A stretch of DNA of 64,000 nucleotides from a virus. This document shows, in pieces, positions 1 to 9,443 of this stretch (position 1 is the stretch's first letter; the number at the start of each line of letters is the position of its first letter). The notes below the pieces were generated by a model, which saw only the letters and a list, made by a program, of their open reading frames with translations, had not been told where the DNA came from and ran no database searches. A program made the translations under genes and the position numbers. Where the stretch lies: positions 1-64,000 of IMG/VR virus record IMGVR_UViG_3300008050_000035; one strand, written 5' to 3'.

Positions 1-1782
1 TGGCTCCGAATAAGCAAATTCCTCAGGAGATCTGTAAACCATCAATTTGCCAAAATACTGATCTGCCCCTTGGTATATTTCCTCACCAGAGAAGCTATCA
101 GGATACACATAGCCTTCAACAAGATATCTGTGATTGTATGGATAAAGTGGGTCAGCTCGCTCTAAGGCATCAACAGAGGTGAGACCTGCGCTCACCTCTG
201 CCCAGTTGCTATCTGAAGTAGCAAAAACCGTATAGCCAGACGGCAAAAACACAAGCCCACTCACGAGGGAGCCATTAATATGCGCACTGGTGTCACCAAG
301 ATCCAAGTACCTGCCATCAGGATCGTCAACATATAAAGTTGTGCTGTACTGCTGAGTGCTCTCTTCAAAGACCCAGCCAGCCGCAACACCAAGAACCTCT
401 GCGTACCGATCGACAGGTACGTTGCGCTTAATTACAAAGCTGTTAACAGGGACATAGTTGGTCCAGTCAGCTAATACATAGGTATTGAGCACTGCTTCCG
501 TTTGAAAATCTACATCCTCCATACCATCTACTGCTTCAAGAATAGCTCCGCTAGCAATAGAATCGTCTATAAAGCTTAAGCTTTGGTCAGATGTTCCGTC
601 ACCAAAAGAAATAAAATTACCAGAATCGGCATCATGCGAAACGCCTACCCAATCTTCACCATCTTGAGAAAGGTAAAAACTTACAGAAGTGTTATCAGGT
701 TCCGCTACACACGCACTCATAGTTGCCTTAGTGAAAAATACCGGATTGCCTGTATCATCAATGACATCATAAGGACCGCAAACAAGAGTGCTGCGACGAC
801 TAGGTTTAAAACCATCAGCATACATCTTGATAGAATCTAATGAAAAGATATACATGTAGCTGTTCTTGTTAGGACTTGTACTATCGGCAGCATCCTTAGA
901 AAAAGTCAACTGAATTTTCCTAACACCATCAAGTCCAATTTGGTACGACATCTCAGAAGTAGCCTGTTGTTCAACAGGCTCAAGAGCTGACCAGCTACTA
1001 CCATCAAGACTATAAAAACAGCTACTAGTCATTTTCTTATTGACAGACACTGGCAAGCCATTAATTCTTAAATCACCCACATAGGTGGGTTCAGGCAGTT
1101 CGAGCGTTATTACCAACGTTACGCGTGCCTGCTGTTCCTTAGTATAAACGATGTACTCCCAAAGAGTACCATCGTCTTTCTTGAGAGAGCTGATTGGGCT
1201 GCTCGCTCGCACGCCAACTATATTGGCAGTACCAGCACTAGTAGCATTCAGTTTCAATTTGTCCAAATCTACAGGAGTGTAGCCTGTTCGACCTAATGTA
1301 GTGTACCCAGCCTCAACCGTAGCATTGCTTAGACTATGATTGACATAAACTTGAGTATCGAAAGTCTCCTCAACGCCAACTGTGAAAGCATCAGCAGCAC
1401 CATTCAAAAGCAAAAGGTTATCAAGTCTCGACTCTGTTTGATCAAGCAATCGACCAACCCGACGAGCAGTGCCGTAAAAACCCTTATGCGAATCTTCAAG
1501 CTGCTGAATGAGATTATCAAGACGCTCACTAAGAGTTGTGGCGTCATCCCACATAGCAATTCTATTGGTGTTCTCAACACCAGCACTGCTTATGCCTTTA
1601 AACCTGGGTCTTTCTAAATCAAACCCACTTACGCCAACAATGTCTACAGTTGGGTAAGCTTGCTTTTCCTTAAAGAAAAGCTGGTTAAGCTCAGCGTCAG
1701 TGGGGCTGCGTTGGTTTTCGCTTATAAAGCGCTGTACTGCACGACGCCTAAGCGTCTTGCTGTAAGATTCTGAAATTGGCAT
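1..1782 (-). CDS. Probable distal baseplate/adhesin protein, 3' end outside window
   Basis: The reading frame opens with ATG at 1782 and stays open for 594 codons to the window edge, so the C-terminus is missing. Residues 75-125 are a helical, coiled-coil-like stretch, followed by a short beta segment that starts LLLLNGAADAF and a region at about 195-330 that reads like a galactose-binding (discoidin, F5/8 type) beta-sandwich. A piece reading FYLSQDGEDWVGV further on resembles SFDGGESWVQL in the next gene upstream. This order of domains is shared with the two genes before it. The ATG overlaps the stop of the preceding gene as TGATG, which implies coupled translation. Position after all baseplate genes and the beta-rich make-up point to a host-binding or baseplate-peripheral protein. 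That role is inferred. Confidence 0.6.
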   Translation of the reverse strand, partial: MPISESYSKTLRRRAVQRFISENQRSPTDAELNQLFFKEKQAYPTVDIVGVSGFDLERPRFKGISSAGVENTNRIAMWDDATTLSERLDNLIQQLEDSHKGFYGTARRVGRLLDQTESRLDNLLLLNGAADAFTVGVEETFDTQVYVNHSLSNATVEAGYTTLGRTGYTPVDLDKLKLNATSAGTANIVGVRASSPISSLKKDDGTLWEYIVYTKEQQARVTLVITLELPEPTYVGDLRINGLPVSVNKKMTSSCFYSLDGSSWSALEPVEQQATSEMSYQIGLDGVRKIQLTFSKDAADSTSPNKNSYMYIFSLDSIKMYADGFKPSRRSTLVCGPYDVIDDTGNPVFFTKATMSACVAEPDNTSVSFYLSQDGEDWVGVSHDADSGNFISFGDGTSDQSLSFIDDSIASGAILEAVDGMEDVDFQTEAVLNTYVLADWTNYVPVNSFVIKRNVPVDRYAEVLGVAAGWVFEESTQQYSTTLYVDDPDGRYLDLGDTSAHINGSLVSGLVFLPSGYTVFATSDSNWAEVSAGLTSVDALERADPLYPYNHRYLVEGYVYPDSFSGEEIYQGADQYFGKLMVYRSPEEFAYSEP

Positions 1783-4751
1783 CAAGTAAACCTAAAAGCA
1801 AAAAGGTTGAACAGGGGAGTAAAATAATCTCGAAGGCTTTGCAAACTGGTTTCACCATCTTGTTTTGCCCAAATGACTTTTACTAATCTATTGATCTGCT
1901 TTAAGCCCTCTGTTCGGACTTCCACAGAATTAGTCGAGCGATCATATGAATATCTTTTGATTTCACGACCTATATTATACGCCACTTTATGAGAGCTTGC
2001 TTTGTATTGCACTGTCGCGTTTGACTGAAGATCACTACCACCATAAAAAACTCCATTGCGATAGTCTACAGAATATTTGTTTTGAGGTTCAAATTCGGGA
2101 TCTTGATAATAGTAATAGATACTAATACCTCCATCAAGAACGCCACCAACACCTACCCAGACAGTTACACTACCATCTGAATCGACATGATAGTCGCCGG
2201 TACTAACAACAGCACTGGCCAAAGACTTCTTATTGGAAAAGAATGCAGTATCACTAAACAGTACTTCAAACCCTTCATACCAGAGAGCACCTGCCGCAAG
2301 CTTGAAAGTAACAATGCCAGCAGTGTCCTCGGTTAAAGCCGTAACTTCCTTATCCATAGTGACTAGACCAAGAAACTCAGTTTTCCCATCTTGGAAAACA
2401 ACTTCCTCAGGATCTCCATCAGCATCAAACATACTGTCAGACACAAGCAAACTGCCCTTGACAACGTAATCATAAGACAAAGTTAATGCATCAGAAGCGG
2501 TACCAATACTCGCGTTGCGAGTTTCGAATACGCCAGTCAGCGGATTTATCCGCTTAGATAAACTGCCACCCACAGTGTCGGTAGCTTCTTTGGCTTGAAA
2601 AGCCGATGAAGATATACGAAGCCCCCATGGACGTACGCTTTCTTCAGAATAAACAATATCAAAATTATCCTGAGATAATTCCTGGCCCGCCTGATGTGGA
2701 AAGGTTGCACGCACAGTATCGGAATCAAATTCGCTATTTAACCACAAAATGCCATTCACGCTATCTAACATGTAGCCATTAGAAGTAATAAGCAAGTCCG
2801 TTCTGCTAGTCACTTCAACGTAAGTCACTCCATTAGAACTTGTCAAACTAAAGGAATCGTCCTCAATATTTGTTACGCCAAGGTCAATAACCTTTTTGTC
2901 CCTGGGTAGTAGTTTAGTTATACGCCCACTAGACCGAGGGTGGTAGGTAATATCAATATTGTCCTTGTCAGGATCAAACAGCAATTCCATCCGATGGTAA
3001 AAACCATCAGCCCTCTCCTCAAACAACATACGCTCTTCTTCGAAAACAGCTGCAACCCGAGCGCCATCAGCAAGATCGCTGCTGAAAATCAATTCAGTAA
3101 AATCATCAGAAAAGCTCCACTCATTAGCGCCAACAACACTGTCGTCCTCTTGGTAAGTGTATTCAACTCGATTGACATACACAAACATTTGGTTTGGTCT
3201 CAAACCACTTTCAACCACAGGGAAAGGCAACTCAATTCGACTAGTTGTACCTGTACCAGTACCAAGAAGAACTCTACGTAATTTACCACCACGCCTCGCA
3301 ATGCGTGGCTGCATAACAAAGACATCGCCACGAGCAGGCGTTTCAGGTAAAGCAAATGTAGCAGGACTCTTAAAGCGACTAGCAGGTCTCATGAAATGAT
3401 TCACTTCTCTCAAGCCACTAGCAACGGGAAGAAAGCTAGCAGCATTTGCTAATGCGTCGTCATCCCTAGAAAGCGCAAGACGCCACAACGCAGTAGTCTC
3501 AGTTCCCTCCATAAGGACACTTTGACCAATCCCGTCATCAACATTTTCTAATTGTACCCAACTCTCACCACCATCAAAACTCATTTCTACAAGCGCATCA
3601 AAAAGTTCAGGAGCCGGCGGCCAAACACTGACAACAGGAATCGCTGCATACAGGCCATTGCGAATATCGCGCTCAACAGAATTGATGCCACCCTGACTGC
3701 TATATTTAAACTTATTAACTGCAATGTTCTCTAACCCCACAGCATACCTGCGACGACTAGTAGCACTACCATTGTTGCTAGCAACTTTAATCAAGTAGTT
3801 GTAACTTTGCTTAAGTTTAATAGTAATAGTTTTTGTCTGAACAGGAAGAAAACTCAAACTCCATTCGCTATCGTTTCCTGCAGACTTAACTGCCAAACGA
3901 TCAGGGTCCAAACTACCAGCAAGATCTCTAATGCCAACAGTACTACCCGCACTTGTAAAGATAATGTCCTCAACAGCAAAGCTGTAGGACTGTCCAATAT
4001 TCAGAGGAGTCAATGTGATGTTGTTCACAACATCAACCTTGCTCAACTCAAGAACAAGACTCAATTCAAGCGGACCACTATCTAATCTTTCGTATTCAAA
4101 CCAATTGTTAACATCGCCATTTATTGCATACTCAGGAGAAATGTTGTTCGTAGTCACAGCCTCGTCAGAATTGCCTGACTGACCATTGGACCCACTGCCG
4201 ATAGCAATGCTTTTTACAGACAGACTCTGCCTGCTCGAGACAGGCAGAGTTAGCACCCCCTGAGCAGTGTCAGCATAGCAACTATCAGTGCTGGTGAATT
4301 TAGTGTCTAAATTATCTAAATTCAAGAAGTGCTCGCTCAAAACAAACCTAGCTTCCTCTCCATTCCAGAGAGCGAGAGTTGCTCGCTTCTGTCTAATGCG
4401 TTTCATTTTCCCTAGCAAATCCGTCAAAACGTATTGTTCGCTATTGTAATGATCAACAAAAAGCTGAGTAAGTTTTCGAAGTTTAGAAAGCGACACCTTC
4501 ATCTGGTAAACGTACTGACTGTAAAACTCGTCATAGTTATCATATTCTGGATAATCTCCAGGACGCAGTTCTTGAAGTTTGTAATCAAGATCAAGAAGAC
4601 GCTCAAGCAATACAACTGCCCTAGCCTCAATAAGAAGTTTGTCTTCGTGAGTTTGTGCTGCTCTTCTCAGAACGATAAACTCGCCAAGAAAATCTTTCAA
4701 AGCCTCCACTTCGGCAAGATAGCTTTGACTGACAGTTGAATTAATTGACAT
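1782..4751 (-). CDS. Baseplate/adhesin-like protein with discoidin-like domain
   Basis: A 989 aa protein. I start it at the ATG at 4751 because AAAGG at 4761-4765 lies 9 nt upstream; a GTG at 4757 is only 3 nt from that site. Residues 1-120 are helical and probably coiled coil. A short element ALWNGEEARFVLSEHF follows at about 127-142. Residues 205-350 look like an F5/8-type galactose-binding domain: YAINGDVNNWFEY near the start, repeated beta strands, and FLPVQTKTITIKLKQ near the end. The rest is beta-rich and holds SFDGGESWVQL near 391. The same architecture occurs in both neighbours, so these look like products of gene duplication. It probably binds the cell surface or builds the outer baseplate. 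No enzymatic motif was seen. Confidence 0.6.
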   Translation of the reverse strand: MSINSTVSQSYLAEVEALKDFLGEFIVLRRAAQTHEDKLLIEARAVVLLERLLDLDYKLQELRPGDYPEYDNYDEFYSQYVYQMKVSLSKLRKLTQLFVDHYNSEQYVLTDLLGKMKRIRQKRATLALWNGEEARFVLSEHFLNLDNLDTKFTSTDSCYADTAQGVLTLPVSSRQSLSVKSIAIGSGSNGQSGNSDEAVTTNNISPEYAINGDVNNWFEYERLDSGPLELSLVLELSKVDVVNNITLTPLNIGQSYSFAVEDIIFTSAGSTVGIRDLAGSLDPDRLAVKSAGNDSEWSLSFLPVQTKTITIKLKQSYNYLIKVASNNGSATSRRRYAVGLENIAVNKFKYSSQGGINSVERDIRNGLYAAIPVVSVWPPAPELFDALVEMSFDGGESWVQLENVDDGIGQSVLMEGTETTALWRLALSRDDDALANAASFLPVASGLREVNHFMRPASRFKSPATFALPETPARGDVFVMQPRIARRGGKLRRVLLGTGTGTTSRIELPFPVVESGLRPNQMFVYVNRVEYTYQEDDSVVGANEWSFSDDFTELIFSSDLADGARVAAVFEEERMLFEERADGFYHRMELLFDPDKDNIDITYHPRSSGRITKLLPRDKKVIDLGVTNIEDDSFSLTSSNGVTYVEVTSRTDLLITSNGYMLDSVNGILWLNSEFDSDTVRATFPHQAGQELSQDNFDIVYSEESVRPWGLRISSSAFQAKEATDTVGGSLSKRINPLTGVFETRNASIGTASDALTLSYDYVVKGSLLVSDSMFDADGDPEEVVFQDGKTEFLGLVTMDKEVTALTEDTAGIVTFKLAAGALWYEGFEVLFSDTAFFSNKKSLASAVVSTGDYHVDSDGSVTVWVGVGGVLDGGISIYYYYQDPEFEPQNKYSVDYRNGVFYGGSDLQSNATVQYKASSHKVAYNIGREIKRYSYDRSTNSVEVRTEGLKQINRLVKVIWAKQDGETSLQSLRDYFTPLFNLFAFRFT

Positions 4752-6861
4752 GTTCACGAACCTTTAGGAAGTAAGACAGCAGAACGGGTGTCAGATACGG
4801 ATTTACACTGTCTGCACGGCTAACAATCACTGTCTGAATCGTACCAGAAGCAGCCTTAAGCCTTCTGCCAAACACTACTCTGCCACGCTTCAAATTCACC
4901 CCAGGCCTTCTGCTGAGTTGCTGATTCCTTAACACCCTGTAGTCTACATAGTAGATTTTTGTACTATCAAGATTCGTAAAGCGAATCTTAAAGAGACCAG
5001 CTTTGGCCTTAGTATACAATGTATTCCATTGTCGATCACGCGGCCACTCTGTTAGCCAAGTCGCACCACGATTAAGAGAAACTTCATAATCAATACCAAG
5101 GGTAAGTAAGTCAGATTCTTTGTAGACACTGAGAGGCGCATCCTGTTCTGCCTCTAAGTACACATATGGGGCAACCTTAAAATCATTAGAGTGTAGAAGC
5201 GAATAGCCATCTACATCCAAAGGCTTAAGAATCAAATTCTGACTGTCAGCGACATACCACTCTTCTGAAGAAAAGCTATTAAGCATCCCGTCCTTGCCTG
5301 GACCAGCAATGCTAACAATCCTATCAGTATTCTTGACGGCCACACCTCTGTCGTCAAACCCATGACCGTCTTCAAAATACATAAAATGCCAATAACCAAT
5401 CCAGTTTCCTGCTGTCCAGTTGGTTTTGTTCTTGACATTCCATCGCAAATCCGGAAACAGTTTAACTTTGGCTTCATTGTCAAAGAGAGGTAAAAACTCT
5501 CTTTGTGTTCGTCTGGCGTCAGGAATGGGAATCAAATCATAAAGCGCCCGGCCACCTTCAGGGGTTGTTAAATTAATACCAAGGTATCGTTCCAACAAAA
5601 CCTCTCCCTCATTTAAGAAGAAAGTAGTACCATAGGTTTTGCGCTCATTAGAAATCTGAATAGTTTCAACCTGATCACTAAAACTACAGCCAACAGGTCC
5701 TGTAGTTTTGACAGGCTGACTGCGAAAAACTCCAAGATTCTCATACTGGCGCAAAGCGCAACGCACACTCTCCAAAGAAAAGTCATATACTCTGCCTTGA
5801 ATTTCAGAATTGTTTTCAGTTAGTAACTGACTCCATCCGGCACCACGTAAAATCTTATTTAACTCACGAACACGAAGGTCGCCAGTATCGTAGTGGGTTC
5901 GTGTCACAGGGGCATACTGCGTAAACTTCACCTTCATATATTTAGTTCGAATAGGCTCAAACAGCACAGTAAGCTCAACTTCATTAGCAAGCTCAACTTC
6001 AGTGAGCTCAACTTCTTCGCCGGCTTCGTTAAGGTAAGTAATAGCCTGAATGTACACAGTGCTGTGTCCCAGCGGACGTACATTCAGCATATTAACAAGC
6101 TGCATGCTTGCAAATTCTAACAACAAAGTGCAGTAGCTAGAAGTGTGATTGTATTTACGACTAGTCTTATCATAATCAGTCCTCACAACCACATGACGAA
6201 AAACCCTGTCTTCTCGAAGAAGATTGTTTGGAGAGTTACTAACAACAGGTTTTGTGGTGTCACCCACATCAGTTTCTTCTCCAACGAGAACAACATTAAT
6301 AATTGGAACCTGAACCTCAGTTCTTAATGGCAGAGTTACACCAGTGCCAGAAATTACATCTGCAATGTTATCTGCCTGAAATGGCAAGCCGGTTTTGTAA
6401 TCAACAAGCCAGTCTTGATTGTCATATGCCAAACCAGCGTCTTGAACACGCACAAATGAATTGTAATGAACCTGACTGTACCTACCATTAATCTTAACTT
6501 CCTCTTCTGTTGTGTAGGCGTCAAGCGCCAGTGCCTCGCGTTGCAAATCATCTAGAATAGCAAAATTCTTTCTACTGCTGAGCTTGATCTCTGCTTCAAG
6601 TCCTTCACCAGTACTAGCCGCAGCACTAATCTGCATTTTTGTATCACGAATGTAATCCGCCCAAATTCTAGCATCAAGAGGAGAGCCAGGGTTAACAGGC
6701 GGGAAAGCAGGCTCAAGTCCACGCAAAGCCAGCACCGCTTTAGTGCGACGCTGAGCTTCAGCTTGGCTAAATTGAACATGTTGCTCATCAAGAGCGCGGC
6801 GTTCAGCCGCAGCACGTACATACTTACCAGAATCAAATGCTTCTTTTACTTGGATGGGCAT
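4741..6861 (-). CDS. Baseplate/adhesin-like protein with discoidin-like domain
   Basis: A 706 aa protein starting at ATG 6861, preceded by GGAG that overlaps the stop of the upstream gene. The first 130 residues are Ala/Glu/Arg-rich and helical. Residues 205-330 resemble the galactose-binding-like domain of the next two genes: CTLLLEFASMQLVNMLNV, then a strand-rich core, then LFEPIRTKYMKVKFTQ, the usual closing strand of such domains. The remainder is beta-rich without a catalytic motif. Its 3' end overlaps the following gene by 11 nt. It is the first of three consecutive genes with the same layout, so it is probably a component of a heteromeric receptor-binding or baseplate rim structure. 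Function is inferred from position and fold. Confidence 0.58.
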   Translation of the reverse strand: MPIQVKEAFDSGKYVRAAAERRALDEQHVQFSQAEAQRRTKAVLALRGLEPAFPPVNPGSPLDARIWADYIRDTKMQISAAASTGEGLEAEIKLSSRKNFAILDDLQREALALDAYTTEEEVKINGRYSQVHYNSFVRVQDAGLAYDNQDWLVDYKTGLPFQADNIADVISGTGVTLPLRTEVQVPIINVVLVGEETDVGDTTKPVVSNSPNNLLREDRVFRHVVVRTDYDKTSRKYNHTSSYCTLLLEFASMQLVNMLNVRPLGHSTVYIQAITYLNEAGEEVELTEVELANEVELTVLFEPIRTKYMKVKFTQYAPVTRTHYDTGDLRVRELNKILRGAGWSQLLTENNSEIQGRVYDFSLESVRCALRQYENLGVFRSQPVKTTGPVGCSFSDQVETIQISNERKTYGTTFFLNEGEVLLERYLGINLTTPEGGRALYDLIPIPDARRTQREFLPLFDNEAKVKLFPDLRWNVKNKTNWTAGNWIGYWHFMYFEDGHGFDDRGVAVKNTDRIVSIAGPGKDGMLNSFSSEEWYVADSQNLILKPLDVDGYSLLHSNDFKVAPYVYLEAEQDAPLSVYKESDLLTLGIDYEVSLNRGATWLTEWPRDRQWNTLYTKAKAGLFKIRFTNLDSTKIYYVDYRVLRNQQLSRRPGVNLKRGRVVFGRRLKAASGTIQTVIVSRADSVNPYLTPVLLSYFLKVREHVN

Positions 6862-6863
6862 AC

Positions 6864-7316
6864 TTACTCCAATTTAAGATCAATAAAAAACCTACGAGCA
6901 AGCGCACCGGGTGGAGTCTCGAACTCCACAGTAAACGTAGCACTATCACCAGCATTAAGATCAATAAATGGAATCTTGGTTCTGTAAGTACCACCAGCGC
7001 TTCTAGTAACATATCCAATAAAGGTACTATCGTTTTGGGGAAGAGTTAATTTTAGCCCACCCTGAGCAACAAGACCCAGATCAGTTTTACTACCCCAAGT
7101 CATAAGATCTTGATAATCAGTATGAGGTGGATAATCTGCAGGATTATCTACATCTCCGACACTAGTTGCCGGAACAATATACATCCCAAGACCAGTGAGA
7201 TCACTATCGCCTAGATTAGTGACAGTGATCTGGACCACAGTTCCATTTAGAACCTCTGGATCATAAATAGTTTCACCATCAGAGGTGCGAACGAAAATCA
7301 AATCTTGAGCACTCAT
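6864..7316 (-). CDS. Small beta-sandwich-like virion protein
   Basis: A 150 aa protein whose ATG at 7316 overlaps the upstream stop (ATGA) with AAAGGTGG just before. The sequence alternates polar and hydrophobic residues throughout (VVQITVTNLGDSDLTGL, SATFTVEFETPP), as expected for a single beta-sandwich or Ig-like domain, with no signal peptide or membrane helix. Lying between two very large baseplate/fibre genes, it may be a small connector or decoration domain of the distal tail. A 154 aa protein encoded at 56376-56840 has a similar size and strand pattern, but I cannot show homology by eye. No precise function can be given. Confidence 0.55.
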   Translation of the reverse strand: MSAQDLIFVRTSDGETIYDPEVLNGTVVQITVTNLGDSDLTGLGMYIVPATSVGDVDNPADYPPHTDYQDLMTWGSKTDLGLVAQGGLKLTLPQNDSTFIGYVTRSAGGTYRTKIPFIDLNAGDSATFTVEFETPPGALARRFFIDLKLE

Positions 7317-9433
7317 GATGCCACCTTTACTGCAATACTGTGAGTTCGAGGGTACAGGATAGTTTGACCTCGAACTTGTTCTTCAACTCGTACGGTGTAG
7401 TATACCACTTCACCAGCAACAATGTCTTGATCAGCGTAGCTCATGGTAGCTGGCGTTGAAGAGCCAGCTACGCTGTAGACCTCCACCCACTCACCTACAG
7501 GATTGGTGCGTTTATAAAGCCTGTAGGTGAGGTTCCTTCCTTCCCAGGTCCACTCAAGGTCTACGCGTTGCGTTACCGTACTCCACCCACTCAGGTCCAC
7601 TTTAGGACACTGCCACTCAATGACAGGAAGACAACTACTGTCTAAGTGTTGGACAAGTAGTTTTTCTGCTTTTGATTTTGGCAATACTCCTCCGTAGTCA
7701 TTTCGAAGGCTCAGGGGAGCCTTCAGCACAACGACTTTGTTTTTTGGAACCTCTTGCCCTTCCTCTCCGTACATGACTGCGCTTTGTAAAATGCGCGGGT
7801 TCGCCAGTAAAGCTTCTTTAAGTGTGTCTGGGCGCAAAGAACCACCTTTAGCTCTTACGTCATAGAGGGTCATGTCTTCCTTATCGTCTAGATTCAAAAG
7901 AACTACTTCAGCCAAGATTCCATATGCTTTGCTATTGCTGTAGCCAGCAACATAATTATCCACAAATGTCTCAGTTTCAACATCAGAAATATATTTAGAA
8001 CCAATTATACTATTTGCATTATAATTACCATCAGCATCTAAAAGTTGTAAATTTTCATGACCAAACCCTAGGGCTTGACTGCATTCTAAAATCACACCGT
8101 TCTGATCTACTACAAGATGATGAATTGCCTGATCGTCTGGATCGACATCGGGAACCATATAGAAAACGACCATCTTGCCTAACACACTCTTGTTAAAGAG
8201 AGGATTGAGATTGTACCCAACGTATTCGTAATCGTCTGCTTTGTAATAGTATTGAGCAGCAAGCTGATAGCTTGGGTGCATTTTTGTAGATAGGGCTACA
8301 AATCCACCCTCATTATCCCAGCTTCGAATCTGGTCTGATTCATAAAATACATCAGTGTCACTATAGCGTGTGCCACCAAGAGCACTGTCAGTAGTAAGCA
8401 CGCGCAGCAAATTGTTTTCAAAGTCACTAATAAACAACACAAGATGCAGTCCAGTGTCAGGGTCAATTGCAAGACCTCGACGCGTACTCGAAAGCACACG
8501 TTCATTTACCCAAAGCATCCTTTCGTAAGGACTGTATATATATGGCTTATAAGGAGCATAGTTCTGTTGGTCATACTCAGGCACATAGTATCTTCGTACC
8601 GCGCCATTGGTGACAGTAGTAATGTCACCTGCACTAAATCTTAAATACCATGGATCTTCAGGGTCTCGGCCGCTAGGCAGACGAGGCTGAATCAACGAAT
8701 GTTCAGTTGGGCGGCTATACCAAGTACTACCGCTATTCAAATAGAAAGTGTAGCCGCTGGTGTTTCTCTCTTTGCTATACACAGGATAGTCAAGAGTAAG
8801 GCGACCAGTGTCAAGATCAATATCTTGCCAGTCGGCCTCTTTGGTTACCACAACGGGTCCAAGTAAATTATGACTACTGTTGCCATCACTGTCAGTACAG
8901 GTGATGAAAAACAATGTGTACGCTCCAGTATCAGGGTCAAAGAAATTCCTAAAATTGGTATACAAGTTACCACTTTCTAAATCTAACAAATACCCACTAT
9001 CAACTTTTTGCAAGTTGCCACGACTAACGACTTCTACCTGACAGCTAACAACACCTGCAGGTAATATATGCCGCCAAAACAATGGTCGCTTTTTTCCTCG
9101 AACATCAACACCAAGCTTATTAGTAATAAGAATCTCAGAGTATTCGCTGGCCACAGCCGTAGCTGTCGTGGCAGCCCACTCTTTTCGAACCTCAGCGTTC
9201 TTGTCACTGTTTGCGACAATGCCATAGGTGCGGTTGGCGACCTGCAAGTGCCGCCAACTATCTAATTCAGGATTCTCAAGATAGTCAAGAGCAACTGCCA
9301 CTGGCTTGATGTCATCCAAGTACCGGAAACGTTCGACACGCTGGTGGACATGGCTAACCAATTCAAGAACAATGGTCTGAGCCTGATCGTAAGAACCGCC
9401 ACTTGCAATCAACTCAAGTGTAATCTCAGCCAT
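7313..9433 (-). CDS. Tail fibre/baseplate protein with C-terminal fibronectin III-like domain
   Basis: A 706 aa protein starting at ATG 9433, preceded by AAGGAGT. The body is beta-rich and aromatic-rich, with many short Asp/Gly turns, for example GLAIDPDTGLHLVLFIS. The last 95 residues have fibronectin type III features: a strand ending VDLEWTW, YRLYKR, then AGEVVYYTVRVEEQ. Fibronectin III-like modules are common on exposed phage tail proteins, where they are thought to bind carbohydrate or act as spacers. It overlaps the next gene by 4 nt (ATGA). Given its place between the wedge genes and the adhesin-like triplet, I read it as a baseplate-attached fibre or its adaptor. Confidence 0.6.
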   Translation of the reverse strand: MAEITLELIASGGSYDQAQTIVLELVSHVHQRVERFRYLDDIKPVAVALDYLENPELDSWRHLQVANRTYGIVANSDKNAEVRKEWAATTATAVASEYSEILITNKLGVDVRGKKRPLFWRHILPAGVVSCQVEVVSRGNLQKVDSGYLLDLESGNLYTNFRNFFDPDTGAYTLFFITCTDSDGNSSHNLLGPVVVTKEADWQDIDLDTGRLTLDYPVYSKERNTSGYTFYLNSGSTWYSRPTEHSLIQPRLPSGRDPEDPWYLRFSAGDITTVTNGAVRRYYVPEYDQQNYAPYKPYIYSPYERMLWVNERVLSSTRRGLAIDPDTGLHLVLFISDFENNLLRVLTTDSALGGTRYSDTDVFYESDQIRSWDNEGGFVALSTKMHPSYQLAAQYYYKADDYEYVGYNLNPLFNKSVLGKMVVFYMVPDVDPDDQAIHHLVVDQNGVILECSQALGFGHENLQLLDADGNYNANSIIGSKYISDVETETFVDNYVAGYSNSKAYGILAEVVLLNLDDKEDMTLYDVRAKGGSLRPDTLKEALLANPRILQSAVMYGEEGQEVPKNKVVVLKAPLSLRNDYGGVLPKSKAEKLLVQHLDSSCLPVIEWQCPKVDLSGWSTVTQRVDLEWTWEGRNLTYRLYKRTNPVGEWVEVYSVAGSSTPATMSYADQDIVAGEVVYYTVRVEEQVRGQTILYPRTHSIAVKVAS

Positions 9434-9443
9434 TTAAAACTCC

